64,000 nt of DNA from Flavobacterium sp. 140616W15 (GCF_003668995.1 NZ_CP033068.1:3348001-3412000), one strand, 5' to 3'. Numbered from the stretch's first letter, positions 25,727 through 35,894 are shown. The notes: generated by a model from the sequence alone, not told the origin. Numbers and translations: made by a program.

Positions 25727-28576
25727 ATGAAAACAGATGCTTTTGCTTTAAGACACATTGGGCCAAGAGAAACGGACCATCAACATATGTTGAAAACAAT
25801 CGGAGTTGAATCTATTGAACAACTCGTTTATGAAACGCTTCCAGATGACATTCGTTTAAAAGCACCATTAAACTTAGATCCTGCAATGACAGAATATGAG
25901 TTTTCAAATCACATACACCAATTAGGAAATAAAAATAAGGTTTTTAAATCATATATTGGTTTAGGATACAACCAAGCAATTGTTCCAGCTGTAATTCAAA
26001 GAAATGTTTTCGAAAATCCAGGATGGTACACAGCATATACACCTTACCAAGCTGAAATTGCTCAAGGTCGTTTAGAAGCAATTCTTAATTTTCAAACTAC
26101 AGTTATTGAATTAACTGGAATGGAAATTGCAAATGCATCTTTATTAGATGAAGCAACTGCTGCTGCTGAAGCGATGGCTCTGTTATTTGATGTAAGATCA
26201 AGAGATCAAAAGAAAAACGAAATCAATAAATTTTTCGTTTCTGAAGAAATTTTACCACAAACATTATCAGTTTTACAAACTCGTGCAACACCAATCGGAG
26301 TTGAACTAGTTATAGGAAATCACGAAACATTCGATTTCTCAACAGCTTATTTTGGAGCAATCCTTCAATATCCTGGAAAACACGGACAAGTTCATGATTA
26401 TGCAGCTTTCATTGCTAAAGCAAAAGAAAATGAAATAAAAGTTGCTGTTGCAGCTGATATTTTAAGTTTAGCAAAATTAACTCCTCCAGGAGAAATTGGA
26501 GCCGCTGTTGTTGTAGGAACTACACAACGTTTTGGAATTCCGTTAGGATATGGCGGACCACACGCTGCTTATTTTGCAACAAAAGACGAATACAAGCGAA
26601 GCATGCCAGGACGTATCATTGGAGTAACAATTGATACTAACGGAAACCGTGCTTTACGTATGGCATTACAAACACGTGAGCAACATATAAAACGTGATAA
26701 AGCAACTTCAAACATCTGTACTGCACAGGTATTATTATCTGTAATGGCAGGAATGTATGCAGTATATCACGGACCAAAAGGATTGCAATATATTGCAGAC
26801 AAAGTTCACGCTGCAACTGCAACTCTTGCAAATGAATTAAAAAAGCTAGGAGTAGAACAAACCAATACTGCATTCTTTGATACAATCGTAGTAAAAGCCG
26901 ATGCTAAAAAAGTACGTACAATTGCAGAACAAAACGAAATTAACTTTTACTACATCGACGATAACACAATTTCTATTTCATTAAATGAAACAGTAAGTGT
27001 AGCTGAGGTAAACGAAATCATTTCAGTTTTTGCTATTGCTACAAATCAAAAAGCAACAGCAATTGATAGCTTAACTAATACAAATCATTTCCCAGAGCAT
27101 TTAAAAAGAACATCATCATTTTTACAACATGATGTTTTCAACAAATACCACTCAGAAACTGCTTTGATGCGTTACATCAAAATGTTAGAGCGTAAAGATT
27201 TAGCTTTAAATCATTCGATGATTTCACTAGGTTCTTGTACGATGAAGCTAAACGCCGCTGCTGAAATGTTACCATTAAGCAACCCACAATGGAACAACAT
27301 TCACCCTTTTGCTCCTCTTGATCAAGCACAAGGATACCAAGAGATGTTGAAAAAACTAGAACAGCAATTAAACGTTATCACCGGATTTGCTGGAACTACT
27401 TTGCAACCTAACTCTGGTGCACAAGGAGAATATGCAGGACTTATGGTTATTCGTGCGTACCACCAATCAAAAGGAGATCACCATAGAAACATTGCTTTAA
27501 TTCCATCATCAGCACACGGAACAAATCCTGCTTCGGCTGCAATGGCTGGAATGAAAGTTATTGTTACAAAAACTTTGGAGAACGGTAACATCGACGTAGA
27601 AGATTTACGTGAAAAAGCAATTCTACATAAAGATAATCTATCTTGTTTAATGGTAACTTACCCTTCTACACATGGAGTTTACGAAAGTGCTATTAAAGAA
27701 ATTACTCAATTAATCCACGATAACGGTGGTCAGGTTTATATGGATGGTGCAAATATGAATGCTCAAGTAGGATTAACAAATCCTGCTACAATTGGAGCTG
27801 ACGTTTGTCACCTAAACTTACACAAAACTTTTGCAATCCCTCACGGTGGTGGTGGACCAGGAGTTGGACCAATTTGCGTTGCTCCACAATTAGTTCCATT
27901 TTTACCAGGGAACCCAGTTATTGCAACAGGAGGAGATCATGCAATTACAGCTATTTCTGCTGCTCCATGGGGTTCAGCTTTAGTTTGTCTAATTTCTTAT
28001 GGATACATCTCTATGTTAGGAGCTGAAGGTTTAAAAAGCGCTACTCAGCATGCCATTTTAAATGCTAACTACATCAAAGAAAAATTAAGTGGTCATTACG
28101 ATACTTTATACTCTGGAGAGATGGGTCGTGCAGCTCACGAAATGATTTTAGAATGTCGTCCATTTAAACAAAAAGGAATTGAGGTTACTGATATCGCAAA
28201 ACGTCTAATGGATTACGGTTTCCATGCACCAACGGTTTCTTTCCCAGTAGCAGGAACTTTAATGATTGAACCTACTGAAAGTGAAAACTTAGAAGAATTA
28301 GATCGTTTTTGTGAGGCTATGATTTCTATTCGTAAAGAAATTGAAGCTTCAACAATCGAAGATAAAAATAATGTATTAAAAAATTCACCACATACATTAG
28401 CAATGCTTACTACAGATGTTTGGGATTTTCCATACACAAGAGAGCAAGCTGCTTTCCCATTAGATTATATTGCTGAAAACAAATTCTGGCCAACTGTACG
28501 CAGAGCCGATGACGCTTTTGGAGATAGAAATTTGGTTTGTAGCTGTGCTCCTATTGAAGCATATATGGAAGAATAA
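25727..28576 (+). CDS. gcvP: Glycine dehydrogenase (decarboxylating), P-protein
   Basis: 949 residues, the full-length single-chain form. It decarboxylates glycine and passes the methylamine group to lipoyl GcvH in the glycine cleavage system. The N-terminal pseudo-subunit starts FALRHIGPRETDHQHML; the C-terminal half holds SLGSCTMKLNAAAEM, SSAHGTNPASAAMAGM and the PLP lysine in NLHKTFAIPHGGGGPGVGP (K700). Other gcv genes are not in the window. No glycine riboswitch was recognised upstream. A strong terminator follows. Confidence 0.98.
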   Translation: MKTDAFALRHIGPRETDHQHMLKTIGVESIEQLVYETLPDDIRLKAPLNLDPAMTEYEFSNHIHQLGNKNKVFKSYIGLGYNQAIVPAVIQRNVFENPGWYTAYTPYQAEIAQGRLEAILNFQTTVIELTGMEIANASLLDEATAAAEAMALLFDVRSRDQKKNEINKFFVSEEILPQTLSVLQTRATPIGVELVIGNHETFDFSTAYFGAILQYPGKHGQVHDYAAFIAKAKENEIKVAVAADILSLAKLTPPGEIGAAVVVGTTQRFGIPLGYGGPHAAYFATKDEYKRSMPGRIIGVTIDTNGNRALRMALQTREQHIKRDKATSNICTAQVLLSVMAGMYAVYHGPKGLQYIADKVHAATATLANELKKLGVEQTNTAFFDTIVVKADAKKVRTIAEQNEINFYYIDDNTISISLNETVSVAEVNEIISVFAIATNQKATAIDSLTNTNHFPEHLKRTSSFLQHDVFNKYHSETALMRYIKMLERKDLALNHSMISLGSCTMKLNAAAEMLPLSNPQWNNIHPFAPLDQAQGYQEMLKKLEQQLNVITGFAGTTLQPNSGAQGEYAGLMVIRAYHQSKGDHHRNIALIPSSAHGTNPASAAMAGMKVIVTKTLENGNIDVEDLREKAILHKDNLSCLMVTYPSTHGVYESAIKEITQLIHDNGGQVYMDGANMNAQVGLTNPATIGADVCHLNLHKTFAIPHGGGGPGVGPICVAPQLVPFLPGNPVIATGGDHAITAISAAPWGSALVCLISYGYISMLGAEGLKSATQHAILNANYIKEKLSGHYDTLYSGEMGRAAHEMILECRPFKQKGIEVTDIAKRLMDYGFHAPTVSFPVAGTLMIEPTESENLEELDRFCEAMISIRKEIEASTIEDKNNVLKNSPHTLAMLTTDVWDFPYTREQAAFPLDYIAENKFWPTVRRADDAFGDRNLVCSCAPIEAYMEE

Positions 28577-28593
28577 AAATAAAAACAAATCTT

Positions 28594-28628
28594 ACAAATG
28601 CCTCGATTAATCGAGGCATTTTTTTTTA
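28594..28628. terminator. Terminator after gcvP
   Basis: AATGCCTCGA-TTAA-TCGAGGCATT perfect stem followed by nine T. Confidence 0.9.
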
Positions 28629-28835
28629 TCCTATAAAATACCTATAAAAATAAATTTTCAAGCCAGCACAAATTAATTCACAAAAACACAATAAACAACA
28701 CAAATAATCAGAATATAAACAAATATTTTAACTAAAGATAAATTATTTCATAATTATATGCGCGCATAGTAAATATTATAGTTGTAATTATAATATTATT
28801 TCTAAATTAGCCTAAATTATTAGGAAAACTGCGTA

Positions 28836-29893
28836 ATGAAAATAAAAATAACTGGAATAGGAAGTTATATTCCACAAAAAGAAATAAGGAATACAGATTT
28901 TAACGAACATGTATTTTTAAATGAAGACGGAACTCCTTTTGGTTACCCAAATGAAGTTGTCATCAATAAGTTCAAAGGAATAACAGGTATTGAAAACAGA
29001 CGTTATGCAGAAGACAAATATACATCTTCCGATTTAGCCTATTTTGCTTCACAAAAAGCAATAGAGAATGCTAATATCGATCCAGAAACGCTTGATTACA
29101 TCATTTTCGCACACAATTTTGGCGATGTAAAATACGGAACAACTCAATCTGACATATTACCAAGTTTAGCGACACGCGTAAAAATAAATTAGGAATTAAG
29201 AATCCAAAATGTGTTGCATATGACATTCTTTTTGGATGTCCAGGATGGATTGAAGGCGTGTTACAAGCTAATGCTTTCATTAAATCTGGTATGGCAAAGC
29301 GTTGCTTAGTAATTGGAGCCGAAACACTTTCGAGAGTTGTAGATGATCATGACAGAGATTCTATGATTTATTCAGACGGAGCTGGTGCATCAGTTATCGA
29401 AGCTTCGGATGATGAAACTGGTTTATTATCATACGAGAGTGCTACTTTTGCAAATGATGAAGCAGGCTACTTATTCTTTGGAAAATCATACAATCCCGAT
29501 TTAGATCCTGATACCAAATACATAAAAATGTATGGCCGTAAAATATACGAATTCGCTTTAAGCCAAGTTCCTGCAGCTATGAAAAGCTGTTTAGATAAAA
29601 GCGGTATTGCAATTGATGATGTCAAAAAAATTCTGATTCACCAAGCAAACGAAAAAATGGACGAAGCTATAATCCATCGTTTTTATAAACTACATGGAAA
29701 AACTCCTCCTGAAAACATCATGCCTATGTGTATTCACGATTTAGGAAATAGTAGTGTAGCAACAGTTCCAACCCTTTACGATTTACTATTACAAGGAAAA
29801 ATAGAAAATCATGAAATCAACAAAGGTGATGTTATCATATTTGCTTCAGTTGGAGCAGGAATGAATGTTAACGCATTTGTATACAGACATTAA
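28836..29893 (+). pseudogene. 3-oxoacyl-ACP synthase III-like gene, broken by a frameshift
   Basis: Two frames together make a complete KAS III-like chain of about 352 residues. The first part (28836-29192) has MKIKITGIGSYIPQKEIRN and GITGIENRRYAED; the second holds the catalytic Cys in ILFGCPGWIEG (Cys codon at 29237), His in ILIHQANEKMDEAI and Asn in HDLGNSSVATVP, so the whole triad lies after the break. The break is at the five-A run 29180-29184; one more A restores RVKNKLGIKNPK. Such enzymes start fatty-acid synthesis or make modified acyl starters. All catalytic residues are intact, so a sequencing error or slippage is as likely as a true pseudogene. Confidence 0.8.
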
Positions 29894-29960
29894 TTCGTTT
29901 TCAGGAATTATTCAGTCACCGTTTAGAGTATGCTAAACTAATCACTACGACTTAAAACTA

Positions 29961-29992
29961 AAAAAGTCCGCATTTTAAAATGCGGACTTTTT
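29961..29992. terminator. Perfect palindromic terminator
   Basis: AAAAAGTCCGCATTTT and its complement form a 32-base perfect palindrome. It separates the KAS III-like gene from the methyltransferase gene, whose -7 box begins three bases later. Confidence 0.85.
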
Positions 29993-29994
29993 AG

Positions 29995-30002
29995 TATATT
30001 TG
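29995..30002 (+). promoter_or_regulatory. -7 box TATATTTG for the methyltransferase-glycosyltransferase operon
   Basis: TAnnTTTG match directly after the terminator and 51 bases before the ATG at 30053. Confidence 0.5.
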
Positions 30003-30025
30003 CACCCTAATTAAAATAAGAACGA

Positions 30026-30049
30026 GAGATTGCTTCGTTCCTCGCAATA
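30026..30049. repeat. Fragment of a dispersed ATTGCGAGGAACGAAGCAAT-type repeat
   Basis: The 24 bases encode, on the minus strand, the residues IARNEAIS, the hallmark of a dispersed element I have seen in several bacterial genomes. It lies in the 5' leader of the methyltransferase gene. Confidence 0.5.
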
Positions 30050-30052
30050 ACT

Positions 30053-30574
30053 ATGTACGAAAAAACATTTCCGAATAAACGATTCAAACATACTTTAGAA
30101 TTTCTAAAAAAACACATTACAACATCCGAAACCGTTTTGGACTTAGGAGTTGAAAATCCGTTTTCAAAGATCATGAAAGCTGAAGGTTTTAAGGTAAAAA
30201 ATACCACAGGAGAAGATTTAGATATCGACCAAACAGTATTTTCTACCGAAAAACAAGATGTGGTTACCGCTTTCGAAATCTTCGAACATTTGCTAAACCC
30301 ATTCACTATTTTAAACGAAATAAAATCAGATAAACTATTTATCTCGATTCCTATGCGTTTATGGTTCTCACCAGCATATCGTAGTAAAACAGATATGTGG
30401 GACAGACATTATCACGAATTTGAAGATTGGCAATTAGATTGGCTTCTTGAAAAAACAGGCTGGAAAATAATCGACAGACAAAAATGGACCAATCCAGTAA
30501 AAAAAATCGGAATCCGTCCTTTATTGCGAAGCTTTACAAATAGATACTATATTGTTTACGCAGAAAGAAAATAA
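30053..30574 (+). CDS. Class I SAM-dependent methyltransferase
   Basis: 173 residues, shorter than the usual 200-250. The SAM-binding motif I is degenerate but recognisable: SETVLDLGVENPFS; motif II/III region is DVVTAFEIFEHLLNP, typical of SAM methyltransferases (methyltransferase_11/23 type), and LFISIPMRLWF continues it. The substrate is unknown. The glycosyltransferase gene follows after 30 bases, suggesting a role in polysaccharide or lipid modification. Confidence 0.85.
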   Translation: MYEKTFPNKRFKHTLEFLKKHITTSETVLDLGVENPFSKIMKAEGFKVKNTTGEDLDIDQTVFSTEKQDVVTAFEIFEHLLNPFTILNEIKSDKLFISIPMRLWFSPAYRSKTDMWDRHYHEFEDWQLDWLLEKTGWKIIDRQKWTNPVKKIGIRPLLRSFTNRYYIVYAERK

Positions 30575-30604
30575 TTTTCAGTATCAGTTTTCAGTTTATT
30601 AAAT

Positions 30605-31453
30605 ATGAAATATTACATTGTTATACCGGCACATAACGAGCAAGAATATATTGGTTTAACGTTGCAGTCATTGATTTCGCAAACCGTTTTACCAAAAAAA
30701 GTTGTTGTAGTCAATGACAATTCTACCGATAAAACGGAAGAAATTGTATTGAATTATGTCAAAGAAAATCCATACATCTCATTGGTTAATAAAACCTCGA
30801 GTGCTATACATTTGCCAGGAAGCAAAGTAATCCAAGCATTTCACAAGGGGTTTGAAACACTCGACGAGGATTATAATATCATTGTAAAATTAGATGGAGA
30901 TTTAATTTTTCCTCCAAACTATTTCGAAACTGTTATTTCTCACTTTCAATCCGATCCAAAAATCGGAATGGCAGGAGGTTTTTGCTACATAGAAAAAAAT
31001 GGAGATTGGATATTAGAAAATCTAACCGACAAAGATCATATTCGTGGTGCACTAAAAGCCTATCGAAAAGAAACTTTTCAACAAATTGGAGGCCTAAAAC
31101 CCTCAATGGGCTGGGACACAGTAGACGAATTGCTTTGTAAATATTACGATTGGAAAATAGTTACCGATTCTTCTTTACACGTAAAACACCTTAAACCAAC
31201 TGGTGCTAATTACAGCAAAACAGCACGTTATAAACAAGGTGAAGCTTTTTATACTTTAGGCTATGGTTTTTGGATCACTGCAATTGCATCTGCAAAACTA
31301 GCAATGATGAAGAAAAGACCTTTTCTATTTTTTGATTACATTAAAGGATTTTTGAAAGCAAAAAAAGCAAAAACACCATTATTGGTAACCGATGCACAAG
31401 CAAAATTCATTCGAAATTATCGTTTGAAAAAAATGAAAGAAAAGCTTTTTTAG
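30605..31453 (+). CDS. Glycosyltransferase family 2
   Basis: 282 residues. The GT-A fold begins YYIVIPAHNEQEYIGLTLQSL, with VVNDNSTDKTEEI for nucleotide-sugar binding and KLDGDLIFPPNYFE as the DxD-like metal site, then GGLKPSMGWDTVDELLCKY as acceptor-region motif. It has no clear membrane segment. It probably transfers a sugar in envelope glycan or glycolipid synthesis. Downstream neighbours are the MlaE/MlaF transporter genes, 81 bases away. Confidence 0.92.
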   Translation: MKYYIVIPAHNEQEYIGLTLQSLISQTVLPKKVVVVNDNSTDKTEEIVLNYVKENPYISLVNKTSSAIHLPGSKVIQAFHKGFETLDEDYNIIVKLDGDLIFPPNYFETVISHFQSDPKIGMAGGFCYIEKNGDWILENLTDKDHIRGALKAYRKETFQQIGGLKPSMGWDTVDELLCKYYDWKIVTDSSLHVKHLKPTGANYSKTARYKQGEAFYTLGYGFWITAIASAKLAMMKKRPFLFFDYIKGFLKAKKAKTPLLVTDAQAKFIRNYRLKKMKEKLF

Positions 31454-31534
31454 TTCAAGCAATCAAAAAAACTATAAAATCTAAACCGTAAACTGGCAAC
31501 TATTTTCGTAATTTAGCCCATATTCGTAAAAACT

Positions 31535-32284
31535 ATGATGCTCATTCGTTATTTATCCCAAATAGGAAGATACTTCTTGATGCTTAAAGAAATTTTCAAT
31601 AAACAAACCAAATGGTCTGTTATGAAGAAACTAATCTTTAAAGAAATTGATGACTTAATTATTGATTCCCTTGGTATTGTTTGTTTCATTTCATTCTTCG
31701 TAGGAGGAGTTGTTGCAATTCAAACCGCATTAAACTTAACAAATCCATTAATTCCAAAATACTTAATTGGTTTCGCAACCAGACAATCCGTTATTTTAGA
31801 ATTTGCCCCAACATTTATCTCTGTTATTATGGCAGGGAAAATGGGCTCTTTCATCACATCGAGTATAGGAACTATGCGAGTAACCGAGCAAATTGATGCG
31901 CTGGAAGTTATGGGGGTTAATTCATTAAACTACCTGGTTTTTCCAAAAATAATTGCTTTACTACTATATCCTTTTGTAATCGGAATTAGTATGTTCTTAG
32001 GAATTTTTGGTGGTTGGCTAGCTGGAGTTTATGGCGGTTTTACAACCAGTGATGATTTTATAATGGGAGCACAAATGGAATTTATTCCGTTTCATATTAC
32101 TTATGCTTTTATTAAAACGATAATATTCGCCATGCTATTGGCAACTATTCCATCTTTTCATGGCTATTATATGAAAGGTGGTGCACTAGAAGTAGGAAAA
32201 GCAAGTACAGTAGCATTCGTTTGGACATCTGTATCTATTATCCTTTTTAATTATATACTAACACAATTGTTATTAGGCTCATGA
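31535..32284 (+). CDS. MlaE family ABC transporter permease
   Basis: 249 residues with about five membrane helices. Hallmarks are VGGVVAIQTALNL, APTFISVIMAGKMGSFITSSIGTMRVTEQIDALEVMGV and the CYAGGxxxVG-like region GGALEVGKASTVAFVWT. MlaE-type permeases move phospholipids between inner and outer membranes. The start overlaps or adjoins nothing upstream; its stop overlaps the ATPase start by four bases (ATGA). Confidence 0.94.
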   Translation: MMLIRYLSQIGRYFLMLKEIFNKQTKWSVMKKLIFKEIDDLIIDSLGIVCFISFFVGGVVAIQTALNLTNPLIPKYLIGFATRQSVILEFAPTFISVIMAGKMGSFITSSIGTMRVTEQIDALEVMGVNSLNYLVFPKIIALLLYPFVIGISMFLGIFGGWLAGVYGGFTTSDDFIMGAQMEFIPFHITYAFIKTIIFAMLLATIPSFHGYYMKGGALEVGKASTVAFVWTSVSIILFNYILTQLLLGS

Positions 32285-33042
32285 TAGAAGTAAAAAATAT
32301 AGAAAAATCATTTGGCGACAGCAAAGTACTTAAAGGCGTTTCGACCGTATTTGAAACTGGGAAAACAAACCTAATCATTGGGCAAAGTGGATCTGGAAAA
32401 ACGGTATTATTAAAAAGCTTACTAGGTATTCATGCTCCAGATTCTGGAACAATTGAGTTTGATGGTAGAGTTTATTCAGAACTAGATCCAGATGAAAAAA
32501 GAGAATTACGTACCGAAATCGGAATGGTATTTCAAGGAAGTGCCTTATTTGATTCCATGACCGTTGCCGAAAACGTTGCTTTCCCTCTTAAAATGTTTAC
32601 TACAGATACTGGATCTAAAATTCAAGATCGTGTAGATTTCGTTTTAAAAAGAGTAAATCTAATTGATGCTCATAAAAAATTACCGTCGGAAATCTCTGGA
32701 GGAATGCAAAAACGTGTAGCTATTGCTCGTGCTATTGTAAATAACCCTAAGTACTTATTTTGTGATGAACCAAACTCTGGTTTAGATCCAAATACTTCGA
32801 CTTTAATTGATAACTTAATTAAAGAAATTACCGAAGAATATAATATCACAACCGTAATTAACACGCATGATATGAATTCTGTAATGGAAATTGGTGAGAA
32901 TATTTTATTCTTAAAAAATGGTGTAAAAGAATGGCAAGGAACAAAAGAACAGATTTTTGTAACTGATAATAAAGCTATTGTAGAATTTGTTTATTCATCA
33001 AATTTATTCAAAAAAGTAAGAGAAGCTTATTTAAAAGGATAA
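32281..33042 (+). CDS. MlaF-type ABC transporter ATP-binding protein
   Basis: 253 residues. Walker A GQSGSGKTVLL, Q-loop GMVFQGSALF, signature SGGMQKRVAIARA, Walker B YLFCDEPNSGLDP and H-loop INTHD are all present. It partners the MlaE-type permease immediately upstream (4-base overlap). No MCE-domain (MlaD) gene follows in this window. A large hairpin terminator follows. Confidence 0.95.
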   Translation: MIEVKNIEKSFGDSKVLKGVSTVFETGKTNLIIGQSGSGKTVLLKSLLGIHAPDSGTIEFDGRVYSELDPDEKRELRTEIGMVFQGSALFDSMTVAENVAFPLKMFTTDTGSKIQDRVDFVLKRVNLIDAHKKLPSEISGGMQKRVAIARAIVNNPKYLFCDEPNSGLDPNTSTLIDNLIKEITEEYNITTVINTHDMNSVMEIGENILFLKNGVKEWQGTKEQIFVTDNKAIVEFVYSSNLFKKVREAYLKG

Positions 33043-33071
33043 CCTTTCGGTAAAATTCTAAAATAAATTAC

Positions 33072-33140
33072 AAGCCATTTAGAAATTAAGATAATTTAAG
33101 ATTCAGTTCTTAAACTTAATTTCTAAATGGCTTTCTTTTT
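33072..33140. terminator. Long perfect inverted repeat terminator
   Basis: Arms AAGCCATTTAGAAATTAAG (33072-33090) and its exact complement (33115-33133), with a 24-base loop and a T-rich tail. It lies between the ABC pair (+) and the SprT-like gene (-). Confidence 0.8.
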
Positions 33141-33155
33141 TTTTGCAGTTTAGAA

Positions 33156-33761
33156 CTAATTCTTAACTGGTAATAGCTCTACTTCTGCATTTGGATTAAA
33201 AAGATAAGTCCTCCCGGAGCTTATTTCGAGACATTCAAACCGTTTGGTCCTTACGGCCATCTTCTTAAAAATTTTTCCGTTATGTATCCTAAAAACGCTT
33301 CCAAATGGTATTTCAAAAATATAATTCTTATCGTTTTCTTGATCATATTGTTTAAGAGCCAATGACAATGTTGCATCAGTGTCGCTACTTGCTGTAGGAT
33401 TTTTAAAATGTTTGGCTAACAATGGTAATAAATGACTCGGAAAAATCTCCGGTCGTATAAATGGAACCATTAACCGCTGGAAAGAATATTTCCATTCATT
33501 TCCATGAGGTTTAATATTTCTTCCAAATTTCTCAAAGGCTACCAAATGAGAAATTTCATGAATTAGTGTAATCAAAAACTTGTATTTATTTAAGCTAGAA
33601 TTCACAGTAATTTCATGTTTACCGCTTGGCCCTTTTCTATAATCACCATGACGTGTCTGACGTTCATTTACGATTTTCAGATGAACTTGATTGGCAACAA
33701 TCAAATCAAAAACAGGTATCACTGCATGTTCAGGTATATATTTTGCTAGAGTTTGGCTCAA
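33156..33761 (-). CDS. SprT-like zinc metalloprotease domain protein
   Basis: 201 residues. The zinc site HEISHLVAFEKFG is in LITLIHEISH, followed by KPHGNEWKYSFQRLM, the SprT-like arrangement with a third ligand His. The N-terminal MSQTLAKYIPEHAV and C-terminal KKMAVRTKRFECLEISSGRTYLF are conserved in Flavobacteria. No zinc-ribbon cysteines are seen. Function: probable cytoplasmic metalloprotease; target unknown. Confidence 0.9.
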   Translation of the reverse strand: MSQTLAKYIPEHAVIPVFDLIVANQVHLKIVNERQTRHGDYRKGPSGKHEITVNSSLNKYKFLITLIHEISHLVAFEKFGRNIKPHGNEWKYSFQRLMVPFIRPEIFPSHLLPLLAKHFKNPTASSDTDATLSLALKQYDQENDKNYIFEIPFGSVFRIHNGKIFKKMAVRTKRFECLEISSGRTYLFNPNAEVELLPVKN

Positions 33762-33835
33762 ATTAATCGGGTTATTTAATATCTGACAAATCTAAGAAAT
33801 CATTACTTTATAGCTATTTAAATAAAGTAAAACAT

Positions 33836-35116
33836 TTATAGGTTTAAATATTTTATATAATTTTCATTTACATCCTTTTTAACTTCTCCATTAGCATCCA
33901 TAAATACATTTAGTTTAGCCTGCCTACGTGTAATCTGATCTTCCATTTCTTGTATTTTACGCTCTTGATAATCTAATACTCGTGCTTTTTGAAGATATTC
34001 TAAACTACTTTTATAATTACCTATAAAAGCAAAACTAGAAGCTATATTAGCATAACAAGCCCAAATAGCTACTTTTTGTCCTTTATCATTTACATCTAAT
34101 TGCTTAGAGTAGTTGTACATTTTTAAAATAAAATCAGTGAAAATTCTTTTTTTATCATTAAAATTTTTATAGTTTTTCAAACTTTCTCCTCTTGTAAAAG
34201 CTGTAGAATTATCCTTCACTGTCAAATTGTTATTCTCTATAAATTCAGTACTAGCTAACAAAAGCGCCTCATCTAGTATAGGCTCAGCTTTAGATTTAGT
34301 CCAGTTTTCCATTGCATCTATATCTTGATTTAATTTAAGAAACAAAGGATTTTTATCTGCTTTAGAGATTCTGGAAAAAAAATAACTATCCCCATAATGT
34401 GCAACACCTATCCAGGAATCAGCTCTTACCTTCATATTTCCCTGAATATTCTTTACAAGTTCATTATAAATAAGATTCTTATCAATATTCGTAGCCACAT
34501 AATCTATAGCTTCTATTTTTGTTTTAAAACTAGATTTAGCTCCCTCAAACCCCATAGCAGTTTCAGACAATCGCTCTTTAATTTTGAATGTTTTTTCCAT
34601 CACCACATTACTACTTATACTATTTTTAACTTTAAAAATAACATCATACTTAAAATAGGCGATATAACCAAAAGGTGTTTCTGCATTTCTATGCTCTTCA
34701 ATTTCTCCTAAATAAGCAACGTTATCGATAGAGACATCAAGTATAAAATGATCATCAGCCTTGTATGAGTAATTCACATGACCTAGATCAACTATAGACT
34801 GAATAGCTGTACCATTATAATTTACTTCACTTTCCGTACCTGAAAGAAGTAAAAGTAAAGGCTCTTTTTTAAAAAACACATTATAAGAAAGTCGATTTCT
34901 TTCCCCTTTTTTCACCCCATCAACAAATACAGATATTGGATTTTCAGACAGGTTTATATTCACGGCATAAGTTCTATACCCAACAGGCAGATAACTTTCT
35001 GGAAGAACAAAATTATAGAAACTCAAATATTCTGATTTATAAGATTGGGCAGATAAATTTTGATTAAAAAAAGTGGTAATAAATAAAATTGTAATAAGTA
35101 AAGTTTTTCTCTTCAT
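33836..35116 (-). CDS. Secreted protein of unknown function
   Basis: 426 residues with a signal peptide (FITTFFNQNLSAQS). The N-terminal two-thirds is beta-rich (YRTYAVNINLSENPISVFVDG, HFILDVSIDNVAYLGEIEEH), the last third is helical with a TPR-like patch (AIWACYANIASSFAFIGNYKSSLEYLQKAR). I recognise no domain. Located between the SprT-like gene and the SDR gene; same strand, not tightly packed. Probably periplasmic or surface-exposed. Confidence 0.75.
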   Translation of the reverse strand: MKRKTLLITILFITTFFNQNLSAQSYKSEYLSFYNFVLPESYLPVGYRTYAVNINLSENPISVFVDGVKKGERNRLSYNVFFKKEPLLLLLSGTESEVNYNGTAIQSIVDLGHVNYSYKADDHFILDVSIDNVAYLGEIEEHRNAETPFGYIAYFKYDVIFKVKNSISSNVVMEKTFKIKERLSETAMGFEGAKSSFKTKIEAIDYVATNIDKNLIYNELVKNIQGNMKVRADSWIGVAHYGDSYFFSRISKADKNPLFLKLNQDIDAMENWTKSKAEPILDEALLLASTEFIENNNLTVKDNSTAFTRGESLKNYKNFNDKKRIFTDFILKMYNYSKQLDVNDKGQKVAIWACYANIASSFAFIGNYKSSLEYLQKARVLDYQERKIQEMEDQITRRQAKLNVFMDANGEVKKDVNENYIKYLNL

Positions 35117-35179
35117 GGCTTAAATTAATATCTTATAGGGTTTTATTGATTAGAAAATGATGTATGGTTTGCTTATTAT

Positions 35180-35857
35180 CTAAGGATTCGTAGAAGAAAC
35201 CTCCAACACTTTTCCGTTAAAATATTTATTCCCATTAAGGGTAAAATCGTAAATGTATGTTGCCATTCCCTCTGCCGAAATTGGTGCCTGATATCCTGGA
35301 AAAGCTTCTTGCAACATTTCTGTTTGAACAGAACCTAATGCCAAAACATTAAATGAGATTCCTTTTTCTTTGTATTCTTCAGCCAATAATTCTGAGAGTG
35401 TAATCACGGCTCCTTTACTAGAACTATACGCTGCAAGTCCTGCAAATTTAAGACTACCGCGAACACCTCCAATAGAACTTATTGTTACCACATGACTTCC
35501 TTTTTGAAGATATGGCAAACAAACTCTAGTTAAATTGGCTACTGCAAAAACATTTACTTTATAAATATTTTCAAAATCGGCCTGAGTAGTTTCTGCAAAA
35601 GGCTTTAAAAGCAAAGCTCCAGCATTATGCACCAATGCATCTACTTTTTTCCAAGTCGAAGAAAGAAATTCGTCTACTTTGTATAATTCAGACTCATCGG
35701 ATAAATCAATAGAAAGACAAGTCACATTAGAATGTTCCAAAAGCAATTGAGGGATTTTTCTTGAAATTGCCAATACCTGATGTCCAGCATTTGCAAATTG
35801 CAAAGCCAATTCATAACCTATCCCCCTACTCGTTCCTGTGATAATAATATTTTTCAT
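35180..35857 (-). CDS. SDR family NAD(P)-dependent oxidoreductase
   Basis: 225 residues. Cofactor motif TGTSRGIGYELALQFA, the NAG triad (LVHNAGALLL), the catalytic Ser in VVTISSIGGVRGS and YSSSKGAVI (Tyr-x-x-x-Lys) are complete. Substrate unknown. It lies 37 bases downstream of the M28 peptidase gene at the end of the minus-strand operon 41233-35180. Confidence 0.93.
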   Translation of the reverse strand: MKNIIITGTSRGIGYELALQFANAGHQVLAISRKIPQLLLEHSNVTCLSIDLSDESELYKVDEFLSSTWKKVDALVHNAGALLLKPFAETTQADFENIYKVNVFAVANLTRVCLPYLQKGSHVVTISSIGGVRGSLKFAGLAAYSSSKGAVITLSELLAEEYKEKGISFNVLALGSVQTEMLQEAFPGYQAPISAEGMATYIYDFTLNGNKYFNGKVLEVSSTNP

Positions 35858-35894
35858 CTGGCAAAAATAAGGAAAACCAATAAAAAAGCATAGC

